A stretch of DNA of 64,000 bases from Symsagittifera roscoffensis (Eukaryota > Xenacoelomorpha > Acoela > Convolutidae). Shown here one piece after another: positions 1-11,398 of the stretch (positions are counted from its first letter, which is position 1; each line of letters starts with the position of its first letter). A program made the translations under genes and the position numbers. The notes beneath the pieces are model-generated. The model was not told the DNA's origin. It did not search any database and saw only the letters and a program-made list of their open reading frames with translations. The DNA lies in assembly GCF_963678635.1 (NCBI RefSeq), contig NC_087068.1, positions 22,842,388 to 22,906,387 of the forward strand. Direction: 5' to 3'.

Positions 1-265
1 TCGAAAGAGGAATTAAACTTTCAGATTTCGCAGCGGAATAAAAACTTTATCCAGTGGTCCAGTTTACCAAATTAGGTTTTTTCAAAAACGTTCAAATAAA
101 ATGTTTTAGATTTTCAAAGAGCTTTAAGGGCATCTTTTTATTCTCTGAAAACCGAAACTCCCAAGTTTTTCAAAAAAAACAGTCTGCATTTTTTTTCTGT
201 TTACTTGCGTTCGTTGACTTTTTCCAAGGTTTTTTTTGATATCTCGGTGCGGTGTGGTTTTTTTT

Positions 266-336
266 AGTACGGAGATCCTGGCTTTCTGTTTGGGGCACGA
301 TACAGACCAGAAGACCAAAGTTTTCTCGGGCCTAAA
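266..336 (+). pseudogene. Decayed duplicate of the last PLOD-like exon
   Basis: After a pyrimidine-rich tract ending in TAG, this stretch reads nearly base for base like the first 70 bases of the final PLOD-like exon at 4012-4299, including the peptide [10 protein letters not shown]. It then diverges before the iron-binding His-x-Asp motif, and frame and donor are lost. The intron just upstream also resembles the intron before the real exon, so this looks like a partial genomic duplication of exon plus intron, not a processed copy. Confidence 0.7.
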
Positions 337-924
337 GTTTTCTTTTTAAGAGTAATGAACGTAGTGAGTACTCTTAATAGGTCTTGCTCAAGCTCATTTT
401 AGATTTATCGCGGTTTGACTTGTGTTTTCTTTTTAAGTCCAGTGCATTTCTATTTTTAAAACGAAGGCAAACTCCACTATCGAACAGCAACACTGTAAAG
501 GTCACGAAAAACAAGATTGATTTCTAATTTCGAAAATGGAAATTAATTATCAGATTTCCGAGCGAAATAAAAGTTTCAGCTATTAATCCATTTTTCTCAA
601 ATTGGATTAATTTTAACAAAAAGTGTCTATCATAAATTTTTCTACAAATTCAAAGAGCTTTATGGCCATCTAATTTTTTTCTTCGAAATTAAGAAGTTTT
701 GAAAAAAATGTTGATTTTTTGTTTCCTTGCGTTAATTACTATTTTCCAACTGTCAGTTGGCTATGTTTATTTTTTACTACGTTGCTTCACCTTTTTACAT
801 CTGCGTTTGCCGTTTTAGTTGCTTGTTTATCAAGTGCAGCGTCGCCTTTGTGCCAAGGCCAATTTTTGAGTCTTGAAGATTTTTTTCCAAGTTTTCTTTT
901 TGCTGGTGTTTGTGAAATGCAGCT

Positions 925-1465
925 TTGTTTGTGTTTACACAAGCAAAGCTTGTTTGATAGCATGAAGCCTCTTTTTTTCAACCTAAGTCGAAAATATTGT
1001 TGTGAAAAGATGCGTTCATTTTAAAAGTATTCATTTTGGCCAATAACCAGCTATTAAGTGCAGCCAATGCAAAGGATATTAACACAGACTATTATATTAC
1101 AATTTGCACTTTAGCTTCTAGGTATCGTGGATCTGTAGCGAAGAGGTAGGGAAGGAGACCCAAAACAAAATAAGAGGGTTCGAACCTGGGCAGGGTCGGA
1201 TGTTCTTAATGAACTTTTTCGAATACTAATAAAAATGCGTGCGCTCTGTTAATTGAGGCATGTTAGTTGGTAAGATTTTTTTCAAATTGACTGTACTGCC
1301 AATGCGTCATACTTGGCTTGCGTCACTTAGCAATTATGTAGACTCTTAATTGACGTGCGTCACTTAAGAAATTTTATAGACTCAAAGTTTTACTCATTCA
1401 GTTTTTCCCAGTAGCGTTATCGGTCATATTTTTGTTTGTATATGCGAAGTGCAACCTCGCCTCTG
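925..1465 (+). repeat. Interspersed repeat with tRNA-derived (SINE-like) promoter, copy 1
   Basis: A block of about 540 bases is repeated, diverged, at 4925-5665. Inside it an A-box-like sequence (1136-1150, TAGCGAAGAGGTAG) is followed about 40 bases later by a good B box (1177-1188, GGTTCGAACCTG). That spacing is typical of RNA polymerase III promoters in tRNA-derived SINEs. The flanking parts do not fold as a tRNA, so this is not a tRNA gene. Confidence 0.55.
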
Positions 1466-1507
1466 TGTCAAATTGTTCTCCTTTAAATTGGCGTTTTGCT
1501 CATTTAG

Positions 1508-4299
1508 GTGTTTTCAATGTGCCTTATATAACGGGAATTGTGATGATCAAAGCGGATGCCATTGCGAATGTTTTGAACACTTTAATGTCGTGTGCGAGTC
1601 TGGCCAATATCAGGGACATGGACATATTCTTTGCTGCATGTCTCCGAAAGAGAGTGAGTCATAATATATTACGAATTCCTATAACTTTTTAAACTCTAGC
1701 ATCACGAATATTTTAAATTTTGATTTCTCGTTTAAATGTAGAACGAATTGCTAAATTATTACGAGAATATTGTAAATAGGCCGACAAAAAATAAACAAAC
1801 GATAATCGAAACATTTGAAATTTCGAAGCAGCAAATCTTCAGTTATGAACAAAGCTAAAGACGGCTTGACTTGATCAATTTGCGGTTATCGTAACAAGCA
1901 TTGACTTTGCCGCTGCGTACATTGACGAGAATCAAGTCATTGAATGTGTTTTGATTCACAGGCAGTTTAATACTGCCAGATGTACAGATTCCAGAGAAAT
2001 CCTGTTAACACAGTTTCTAATAGAAAAAAGTAGTGTACGATTGCAGTAACCTTTCACAGTGCCCTTTATTATTTTGCGAACAGCTAATAATGATATTATA
2101 AAGTATTTATACCGCAGATTAGCTAGCCACGTAGCCTGTCTTTTTTAAACTATTTTGTTTTTCGTATGATTAATTATACTAAAGGGCCAAACTAATGGCA
2201 CTTTTTTAAGGTGAACTGCTCAGACGTGAGAATTTGATTGAAGTTTATGTCACAGGAACCGAGAGCATTATTTTGATTCGCAAAAACGTACAGATCTTGA
2301 CAGAGCTCAAAGCATCTAGTTGTTGGAGTATGAATCGGTTATTGAGTAACTTATCAAATGATTCGCTGATTCTGTTAGACTAGTTGCGTTTGATTGGATA
2401 GCGCTTACTTATCGCCTGTGTAAATGCATATTTTTTAAACTGCGCTTAGCTGTGACTTGCGGTGTCTTGTCAATACTTGAGAGCTGTTCAATTGTTTTCA
2501 GGGTGTGTTCATGTCTGCATTTAATGAGGAGACGTATGGCTACCTGGTGACTAACAATGACTACATTGCAGTAGACGAGGAAGAAGAAAGCAAAACAGGA
2601 TACGAAAGAGAGCTGTTCGCATTCTTCGACGCCATGACTGTTAGTAGAAAAGGTTTCTTCGGTTGTGCGATGATGAAAAGAGATCCGCAGTACTTCAGAT
2701 TGAAAAATCATTTGGTCCCTGGCTCTCGATTTCGTAGTTTTCGATCATTTTTATTTTCCAAAAATTGTATGATTTGGAAAGAACACCCCATTTCAATTTC
2801 TCATTTAGGCTGAAGGAAAATATGGAATATTTGTTTGCCGGTTGAAATGTGTCTTCTTTCTTACAATCCATAAGATAATTGACTTGAATCTTGGCAAATT
2901 ATTTAATAATAAGCAAAAGTTTGTGTTTATGAGCAAAAATTCGTTCTCTTGGTAGCCTTATAGTTTTCATGCTCATTAACGGCTATATTTTGATTTCTGG
3001 ATGAGTGAATTGAATAACCTCTTTTTCAGCCTTGGAAAAATAGGTATGTCGACATGGACGCTTATAACGAACTGACGAGCAAGAAATTCATCAGCCAAAT
3101 GGACCAGCCCTGTCCTGAAGTGTTTCGCCTAAAACTGTTCAACGAGAAGTTCACGAGGTCCCTGATCAACTTGGCAGAACACGTGAACGAGTGGTCAGGA
3201 GGAGGTTGTTATAGCAGTTCAATCATTATTAGTGTATTAGACCGAACCTTCTTTTTTCTAACCTAACTCGCAAATAAAAATGTTCATTAAAAGTGTTCAC
3301 TAATTTGGGAATTACCTTACAGAAACACATTGAAAATGTTTTCGGCGATTTTTTTTTTGAGAAAACGTTGCTATCTTAGAACTTTCGTTTCCTACAAGAA
3401 AGTTTTAAGATAGGGATATTTTTTGTAGGATGGCCGACCCAGATGACACTTATCCACCTGTCTGTATGTCTGTTGGCTATATTATTCAAACATGGAAAGG
3501 ATAATTGTTTTGCGATAAAATAATAACATGGCTTTCCAGATAACACTGATAGCTGTTTCAGGCCACAGTAAAGCTCCAGATAAAAGACATGGCGAGGGAT
3601 TTGTGGAATCATATCCGACAGTAGATGTGCATTTGTACCAGCTTGGATTCAACACCACTTGGCTGCATCTCATCAAGTATCTCATGGAGCCCGTTTTCAA
3701 CGTCTTATATCCTGATTTCAATTTCGCCTTTGATAATCCCAGAGCTGATGTAAGTTCCTGCTAAGAATTAATTGCTGAGCTGTCAGGTTTTCTGAATAGA
3801 CTGCAGAATTTTTAAAAATTGACCATCTAATTAAGGTTAATTTAATCAAAGTTTTTGCATTCTGCAGCTATCAACAAAAACAGAACTATTTTTTCTTCAA
3901 AATAATTTTTGATATTGTTAAAAAGTGACTCAAGCCATTTTTTCTTTTTTGTTTGTATGCGAAATCAAATATAAACTTTGTTTCCGATATTCTGGCGTGG
4001 TTTTGCTTTAGTACGGAGATCCTGGCTTTATGTTTGTGGCCCGGTACAGACCAGAAGACCAAAGTTTCCTCCGGCCGCATCATGACGCATCAACCTACAC
4101 TCTAAACATGGCCTTAAACATCAGGGGAAAAGACTACGAAGGGGGAGGCTGCAGATTCATACGACAGAACTGTTCAGTTACCGACTCCAAACCAGGCGAG
4201 GTGTTAATTCATCCAGGGAAGCTGACTCATTTACACGAGGGTCTGAACACCACCAAAGGGACCAGGTATATCCTGGTTTCCTTCATGCAGCCGAGGTGA
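1508..4299 (+). CDS. Procollagen-lysine 2-oxoglutarate 5-dioxygenase-like, C-terminal exons (5' part outside the window)
   Basis: Five exons with matching phases: 1508-1653, 2502-2639, 3030-3204, 3562-3749 and 4012-4299 (stop TGA). Together they encode about 311 residues that match the C-terminal half of lysyl hydroxylases, ER-lumen enzymes that hydroxylate lysine in collagen using Fe(II), 2-oxoglutarate and ascorbate. Visible landmarks are GVFNVPYI in the first exon, GVFM in the second, QPCPEVF and EWSGG in the third, the iron-binding His-x-Asp within RPHHDAS, EGGGCRF, the distal His in LTHLHEG, and the 2-oxoglutarate Arg in GTRYI. The catalytic set therefore looks complete. The N-terminal glycosyltransferase-like domains of the family are not in the window. 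The join of exons 1 and 2 leaves about ten extra residues compared with vertebrate enzymes, so that boundary is the least certain. An AATAAA lies at 4379-4384, 80 bases after the stop. Confidence 0.9.
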
Positions 4300-4924
4300 A
4301 CAGGCTAGAAGTGTGAATAGAAGCAAAGCCAATCCGAGTTTCTTCTTAAATTGGGACTGAACGGATTATAAACTAAAGAATAAATTAATTTAGCAGATTA
4401 TGCACTTTGAGTTTGTGGTGTTTATTTCAAGTACATCGAACTGTTAATTCGATGTATTTTGTAGGATCAGTGTAGTTTTTCTTTAATCGCGCTGGATTTC
4501 TTCAATCATTCAATTCGCTACCAAATTTTTTGTGCTTGTCCTTAATTAAAACTGTGTAGATGATACCAATTAATTTAAGCAATTCGAATATAACTAAGTG
4601 CCTTCTTATTTTTATTTTTTTTGCTGAGATAATGAATTCAATTCCTCATTTTGCTTAGATTGTGAATTCAATTCCTTATTTAATCTCTTTTTTAAGAAAT
4701 AATTTTCCTCTCTTTTTAGTGGAAGCCAAAAAAAATTGAAATTTCGCCAGATTTTTAAAATGTTGATGAGCGACGTTAAGTCACTTACTCAGTTCGGGTG
4801 TTTTTGTTGATTTTTTTTCAGGATAAAATTAGTTACGCGAAGTTTTTTCTGCGAATTTTTTTAACTTCATTTATTGATCCAGTTTTCTGAAAATAGATTA
4901 GATTTATCAAATCAGTTTTGATAC

Positions 4925-5665
4925 TTACACAAGCATAGCTTGTGTTATAGTATGAACTTTCTTTTTTTTTCAAACTAAGTCGCAAATATTGTTGCGACAA
5001 AATGTGTTCATTTTGAAAGTGTTCATTGTGATCCAGCTAATAAGTACAGCCAATGCTAAGGATATTAACACAGACTTTTATATTACACATAGCACTTCAG
5101 CTTCAAGGTATCGTGGTTCTGTAGCGTAGAGGTAGAGAAGGCGACCAGCAGCAAAATAAGAGGTTTCGAATCTGGGTAGGGTCGGATGTTTTTAATGAAC
5201 TTTTTTGTATACTAGCTAAAATGCGTCCGCTTCATTAATTGAGGCATGTTAGTTGATAAGTTTCTTTTCAAATTGACTGGTACTGCTAAGGCGTCATAAT
5301 TGGCTTGCGTCACTTTGGGCTCTTTTTCCTCCCCCCCACCTGCAAGTTTTTATAATTAAAATAACTGTTCAAGTTGTCCGATTGCTATGAAAATTGACAT
5401 ACAGACTAATTAGGCCATGATAAACATATTTGGTCTTCATAATCAACCTTGTAAAACTAGTCGTTATGTCGTAAAATTGATACTCATGTGAGGTGGGGGG
5501 GGGGGGAAGGAAAAAGAGCCTCACTTTGCAATTATGTAGACTCATAATTGGCGTGCGTCACTTAAGAAATTTTGTAGAGTCAAATTTTAACTCATTCAGT
5601 TTTCCCCAGTAGCGTTGTCGATCATATTTTTTGCTTGTGTATGCGAAGTGCAACTTCGCCTCTGT
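4925..5665 (+). repeat. Interspersed repeat with tRNA-derived promoter, copy 2, interrupted by a MITE
   Basis: This is a second, diverged copy of the block at 925-1465, with the same A-box-like (5122-5135) and B-box-like (about 5161-5173) sequences. It is longer because a 203-bp inverted-repeat element has inserted at 5318. The matching point in copy 1, near 1325, is an empty site. Confidence 0.6.
5318..5520. mobile_element. 203-bp MITE with long terminal inverted repeats and 8-bp target duplication
   Basis: The left end GGCTCTTTTTCC followed by a C tract and ACCT is mirrored at the right end by AGGT, a G tract and GGAAAAAGAGCC, so the inverted repeats span about 24 bases. TCACTTTG flanks it on both sides (5310-5317 and 5521-5528). 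An 8-bp duplication fits hAT, P or Merlin-type transposases, but the termini do not begin with CA as hAT elements usually do, so I leave the superfamily open. It has no coding capacity. Confidence 0.85.
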
Positions 5666-6159
5666 GTGAAAGATTTTTGAAACTCTTAGAGCTTCGATTA
5701 AATTGTTATGACGCTTTCAACTAGCAAGCGTTATCAAACCGGAATATAGACTTTTTCGAGTTAACAACTAGTTTAACAGAAACACGTGCATCACGTTTAT
5801 TTCATATGAAATCAAGAGAGACCTTAATTCGCATATGTGGCGAAGAGCTAACGAAACTGCTTATAATTACGTTCAATAAGTTCATTTGTTCTAATCCGGC
5901 CAAGACTTGTTTTTTTTTGTAAGCGGAAAATTGTCCGCTCGTTAATTTTTTTTGTCGGAATTCTGTTTTTCTGCTTTTTTGTCAGCTTAGTTGCTGCATC
6001 ACCAAATTTGCCTAAAAATTGAGCTTTTTTTACTCAAATTAAAAAAACAGAACAATTTTTTGCAGTTTTCTGCAACTGGTTGAGTTCCAAAAAGTGTTAC
6101 CTAGTTTACTTTTTTCCATGATATTCATAAAAAATGGTATCATGAAGCTTGAAGTAATA

Positions 6160-6232
6160 CCACTCGGTGCAGTGGTAACACTTCATGCCTGAGAAGAAAA
6201 AATACAGAAGTTCGATTTCAGTCGGGACTTGT
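6160..6232 (+). repeat. tRNA-like fragment (A and B boxes), probable SINE head or tRNA pseudogene
   Basis: An A-box-like GTGCAGTGGTAAC (about 6167-6180) and a B-box-like GTTCGATTTC (about 6209-6218) are spaced as in a tRNA, and the D-arm part resembles glycine tRNA. The acceptor stem does not pair, and the anticodon arm has only a 4-bp stem, so a functional tRNA is unlikely. Confidence 0.45.
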
Positions 6233-6370
6233 TTTTTGTAGAAACTGAAAATTTTCGAATATTTTTCTCGAGTATTTGATGTTTTCGACTTCCTCGTTTA
6301 TTTTTGTCTTCTTAGGGCCCGCATAAAGTTAAGGTTTCTTTATGGCATTTTGAAAGCTCATCTTAAGTTT

Positions 6371-6533
6371 TCAATGGTGCAGATAGTTTGTTCCAGGGAT
6401 TTTTTTGTTCTTTTTGCAAGTTCCACAAAACTATTTTTCAAGGTTTTGTTTTTCAATTTTTGATTTGTCCTTTAATTGGCTGGTAAACATAATCATTCAT
6501 TAAGAGTAATGAACTAATAGATACTCATACATA
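6371..6533 (+). repeat. Direct duplication, first copy (second at 6795-6950)
   Basis: About 160 bases starting TCAATGGTGCAG and running past TTAAGAGTAATGAACTAAT recur almost unchanged at 6795-6950. The sequence between and around the copies is also related to 345-600. This looks like an interspersed repeat family that has duplicated locally. Confidence 0.7.
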
Positions 6534-6794
6534 GGTCTTGCTGATTTTGTTTTTTTTTCACGAAAAAATCCTAGAATTTGTTCACTCTCAGTTGTGATTT
6601 TTCGCGGTTTGACTTTTTAAACCGCTTGATTTCTTTTTCAGCTCAGTGCATTGTTAAAAGGAAGGCAAACACCACTATCGAACAGCAAAAGTGTAAAGTT
6701 CACGAAAAACGTGATCGACTTCTAATTTCGAAAATGGAAATTCATTATCAGATTTCCCAACGAAATAAAAAGTTATACGTATTGATCCTGTTTT

Positions 6795-6950
6795 CAATGG
6801 TGCAGGTAGTTTTGTTCCAGGGATTTTTTGTTCTTTTTGCAAGTTCCACAAAACTATTTTTCAAGGTTTTGTTTTTCAATTTTTGATTTGTCCTTTAATT
6901 GGCTGGTAAACATAATCATTCATTAAGAGTAATGAACTAATGGATACTCC
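6795..6950 (+). repeat. Direct duplication, second copy (first at 6371-6533)
   Basis: It differs from the first copy by only a few substitutions and one or two single-base indels, so the duplication is fairly recent. Confidence 0.7.
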
Positions 6951-9113
6951 TATAGCATACCCAAAGACAGAGTCATACCCACTTTCAGTGGTCGGAATAA
7001 TTCAAAAAGCCGATTTCTAAGCAGGTAAACGGAAAATTTATAGCGAAAAATTTTTTCCGAACCTTGAAAATGGGGTGGAATTTAGTATTCGGGCATGTTT
7101 TAGTTTTTTTTTCGGCTTTCCACGCAAAATCAGGTACCTGAAAAATTATTGCAATGGGTCGAGTTATCTATCATATTACAGCCCTTTCAGTCGTGATTCG
7201 AACGACATTAAAACTTTTTCATAAATTGTCTTAGTGTCGAGAAAAGCTGGTTTGAAATTTTGAGGTTTTTCCAACTTATTACCGCTAGTTGCACGAAAAT
7301 TTACTATTTATACTATTTATAAGACTTGTATGACAAAAAATTTGTTTTTGCTATTAAGATATCTAATTTTGCAGGTTTTTTTTAGCATTTTTTTAGCAAA
7401 ATTGTTTTTTAAAAGAAATTAAAAGTATTGTGCAAAAAAATTAGAAAAAAGCTTAAAAACAAAAAAAATGTACAGTTTTTGTTTGATTTTATTTTTTTGA
7501 CAAAAAAGATGTCAAGCTTGCCGAATTCATTAATTTGTTACGTTATCGCCGTTGTCGTGTAGTTCTCCAATCTTACCACCCGCAAAAAACGACACTTATT
7601 TCATAACTAGGTAAAAAGCCTAGTAAATTCACATACTAAAAAAATTATTTTTCGAAAACGTTTTGAAAATCTTGAGTACTTCAAGAAATTGTTAAAAACG
7701 CCAAGTAATTGAACAAAATAACGTTCTAGTGTCAAACACTCAAAGTAGGAGACATCCGAATGATATCAATTTGTTTTCAAAAATGACGACATCAGTCTAA
7801 ATTTTTCAAAAGTTTTTTAATATGTCCCAAATCTCGTTCAAAAGGATTTAAATGTCATATATCATTTGACCCCGTTTAACATTTATTTGTAATTCTTGGT
7901 TTTGCGTCGAACTGACGAAACACATGTGAGTGCGAAATACTTTTGCCTCTATCACGGCGATTGTATTAAAAATGAAACAGGAAATTTGAAAACAGATTGC
8001 TCGTATCAGGGCAAAGCCCTGAATGTTTCGATTGCCTATTAAGTCTATTGAACATTAATAAAAGGAAAAAATGAGATGTAATAAAAGTAAATTGAGATTT
8101 TTCTAGTGTGAGATTTATTTTGTGAAAATCATCCCCCCACATTCCATATAAAGTACAAAGTGATAATTTTGGCTCGTAGTAACAAATCAATATTGGCAAA
8201 TATTCTTCCTTTAACCAATTTGAAACATTTTCTACGACGGATTAAATCTCCGCTTACGCGTTAATAGTGCGAAATATATTGCTCGTTAGTTGTACAAAAT
8301 TGGCCAAAATGACAATCTTTACACCCAAATAAGTTTGCGAAAAATGATCACAGCTGAAGTATCTTTTCAAATTTAAGGACAAGACAATAATACCTTATGA
8401 ATGAGATTTAAAAAATTCCGTCAAAAAGTCGAAATTTGCCTGAAGAAAAAACCCACCCCGAGCAAAAATATTCCGCTACTTTTGTGACGAAAGTCGTAGC
8501 AAAAAAGCAATTACATGATCAAATAGAACGTTCAAATCTGGATAAGTTGTCAAAAATGAGGAGAAACTTTTTTTCCAATCGCTGGTAGTTTTCCTGTCTC
8601 ATTTCATTGATTTCCTTCTGCGGTGATTTTAATTGTACATTAGCTATAGCTAGATTACCTTATTGGTTCCATGAAAATCTACCCGATGCCAATTTACTCT
8701 ATGCCAATTTATCCTATGTTCTATAAACAGTTCAAATGGTCAGATATAACTGAGCTTCCTATCTCGTTTTAAGGTAGCCGCTTCGCGCCGATAATCGGCT
8801 CTAATTTTCGTATAGAAACCTACCCTCTGTAGGCAAGCTCGCAAGCACGCGACTGTGGCAATCACTATTTTGTTTTTATTATTCCGTCGTAATTTAGGCG
8901 TATTCAGTAAGCTCACAAAAGAAACTTTTTCAAAAAAGCGATTAACCTTAATGAACTACCAGCTATTTAGTTCATTAAAACTTATGCCCGAATGTCTAAA
9001 ACCTTTCTCGAAGTATTTATTGAGTCAAAATAGTAATTAAGGATCAATTCCTTCAAAGATACTGCTATTCTTCAAAGATACTACTATTTTTTATATTTAA
9101 TATTCTTTTTATT

Positions 9114-11398
9114 TCAATCATTTTCACCATCTCTCTCCTTGTTTTTCGACGACGCTCGACTTTTGCTTACTGACGCATCGCCTAAATGTTTCGTCTTACT
9201 GCCTTTGCTACTAGCTGACTCTCCAGATACATTCGAAGCCGAAGTGCTCAAAAGCGACTGCATACTTTTCTTCAATCCCTCGTCTAACGCTTTGCTGCTC
9301 CTAGTATCAGTTTCTGATTCGTTTTTGCTTTTCTTGCTTTTCGACTTACTTTTCTTTTTGTCATCTTCTTCGTCTTCTAAACTTCCTTCGTTCGATTTAT
9401 CGTCATCCGAAGAGTTTTCCTCAGCATTGGATTTCGAATTCTTAGAAGCTTTGCTCTTCGAATTCTTGCTTCCCTTTGACTTCGATTTAGAATTAGCGGT
9501 TAACTTTGACCTTTCTTTGCCTGTTTTCAAATCTTGGTCGGCTGAATCGTCAGAGTTATTGCTCTCTTTTGAACCTTTTGATTTCAACTTCGAAGATGAT
9601 TTCGAGCCTTTACTTCCCGATTTTGTCGACGTTGTTTTGGTTCCAGATGCGCCCGACTTTTTGCCATCTTCATTTGAATCCTCGTCTTCACTTTGAGCGT
9701 CGCTGACCTTTGATTCATTTTGTTTACTTCCTTTCATTTTGGATTGCGACGTTTTAGTGGGAGCCGTTGAAACTTTCGACTTACTTTTTGACAACGATGA
9801 TTTTTTCATATCGCTATTATCCTCTTCTGAATTTTCAGAATCAGTTTGACTGTTTTGCGATCCGCTCTTTTTATTGCCTTTAGACCCACTCATTTTACTC
9901 GCTTTGAATTTGGATGCCTCTGATTTTGAATTTTTAGACTTTTTCTTGCTCCCTTGTGTAGTCATTTCAGCATAAGTTGAATTCTCAATCTCAGTATGAC
10001 TAATTCTAGGACCTGATTTTGCGCTTTTAGACTTGGAATTTTTGGCAGACTTAGACATCTCCTCGGATCCGCTCTCGGCGTCCGAGTCGTCTCGGCTGTC
10101 GTTTTCGTCTTCGCTTGGTGTCATCTCAGAACTAGTTTTTGACTTCACTTTCGATTTTGATCTAGAAGCATCAGACTTGTTGCGACTCATTTTGGACCCA
10201 GTTCTAGCTGCCGACGTTGACCTAGAAGCGTTCTTGGATCCTTTGATTGCCGATTGTTTGGATCCCGCCATTCGGCTTCCTGAACCCTTGCCTTGCTGGG
10301 AAGGGCCCTCGAGATTAGGCACGGAGGAGGTTGCCGAGGACGCAGAGGCGTCGTCTGATTGATTGTTTACGATTTGTATCACCAAAGCTATCTGAGCACA
10401 ACAAAAAAAGTTACGATCATTTTGTTGCATGTAGCCTAACACAAAAATGTCGATTCTGAACTTTTTAAACTGCTTCTACGTTTTACGTAGAAATCAGCAG
10501 GATATCGAAAGATTCAGGTGGCTTTGTTAAGGTGACGAGGGTGTTGGGGATTGGCGAGCTGGGCGTGGGCGCGGTAAGGTAGACTTTTGGAAAAAAATCA
10601 CCTGTCCCCCTTTCCATCTCTCATCACTTCATCCCCACCATAGTCAGTTCCCTCCCTTCATTTTCGCCTTCACCAAGCCCCATTTTGTAATAATTCACAT
10701 TTTCGAACAAAAATTGGGAAAATTAGCTCATTATCTTTTCTTGCAATGTCGCGCCAAATTTCTTTGATTGCGCTAAGTTGCTCCAAAATTTTTTTGTCGC
10801 GCTAAGTTGCGAGTTATCTCTTTTGCGTCGCGCAAAGTAAAGCCGATATTTTCCAGTCGCGCAAAACTGCGTCTTATCTCCTTAGGTCGCGTAAGTTGAG
10901 ACTTATCTCTTCTGGGTCGCAATGGTGGCCAATTGCGGATTTTGAGAACAAACACGAGCGAACAGTCAAACCGTCAACTTATATACTGCGACAAATCAGC
11001 ATAAAAATACACTGCGCCGAAATGCTTATGAAATTTCGAAGCGTACTGATCTTCTACATGCGGATTGATTGCAGTGTACAAGTTGTTGCCTTGATTAAAT
11101 TCAAATTCATAACCTAACTGGAAAAATGAATTTTTTGGAACAATGTAAAATTTGTGTTACTTACTTTTCTAGCCATGTCTTCATTGAGAGCGTGCAGCTG
11201 ATCCAGCTGACTGACTGTGAAGTCATTGTGCTTCATATATATCCTCAACATCATCCTGGCTAGTTCTAGTTTATCCCAGGCAGTCGCGTGGTCTATCTGC
11301 TGGTCGCCCTCTACCTCCCCCGATTGGCCAGTGCCGTCACTGCGCCTGGGTGTGCGAGGAGTACGCGGTGTTGCAACTAGGGGAGCTTGCATGATTTT
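9114..11398 (-). CDS. Two-TM, Ser/Lys-rich protein gene: exons 8 and 9 (C-terminal part)
   Basis: Exon 8 is 11165-11398 and exon 9 is 9114-10391 (stop TGA); both junctions are phase 0. Exon 8 (about residues 468-545 of the model) contains a short TPRTPRT motif and a helical stretch ending in LHALNEDMARK that could form a coiled coil. Exon 9 encodes about 425 residues, strongly enriched in Ser and Lys with acidic clusters, in repeated SKSK/GSK-type steps. This is intrinsically disordered, highly charged sequence with many possible phosphorylation sites. An AATAAA lies directly after the stop (9108-9113, reversed). I do not recognise a domain. The large open frame on the opposite strand over exon 9 is a shadow of this codon bias. 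Confidence 0.7.
10392..11164 (-). other. Intron between exons 8 and 9, with short degenerate repeats
   Basis: From about 10751 to 10920 the phrase GTCGCGC-AAGTTG followed by TTATCTC recurs four or five times, about 40 bases apart, with variation. It creates an accidental open frame on the minus strand (10773-10955) that I do not take as coding. Confidence 0.55.

Larger units (their letters stand above)
1..1507. other. Intronic or upstream sequence of the PLOD-like gene, repeat-rich
   Basis: No intact exon is visible here. The stretch holds a decayed exon copy (266-336), a repeat shared with about 6500-6790 (the block around 345-600) and one copy of a tRNA-derived repeat (about 925-1465). The N-terminal exons expected for the lysyl hydroxylase are not here, so they should lie to the left of the window or be lost. 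Confidence 0.5.
4300..9107. other. Intergenic stretch, repeats only
   Basis: Between the PLOD-like stop and the 3' end of the minus-strand gene I see no exon with supporting homology. The first 2.7 kb hold a second SINE-like repeat copy with a MITE inside it, a tRNA-like fragment near 6160, and a direct duplication (6371-6533 and 6795-6950). From about 7000 to 9100 the sequence is AT-rich with no structure I can name. Confidence 0.5.

Noticed and set aside
719-1024. 101-codon frame left of the PLOD exons
   Set aside because: Phe/Leu/Ser-rich product without similarity to PLOD or other families; part of it falls within a repeat.
6160-6232. A functional glycine tRNA gene
   Set aside because: Promoter boxes are present, but the acceptor stem does not pair and the anticodon arm is degenerate.
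9139-9696. Long plus-strand frame opposite exon 9
   Set aside because: It mirrors the Ser/Lys codon bias of the real exon. Its Leu/Ser/Phe-rich product is typical of an antisense shadow.
10773-10955. Minus-strand frame with repeated Arg-rich phrases
   Set aside because: It is created by short degenerate DNA repeats inside an intron, and a splice model without it keeps phase.
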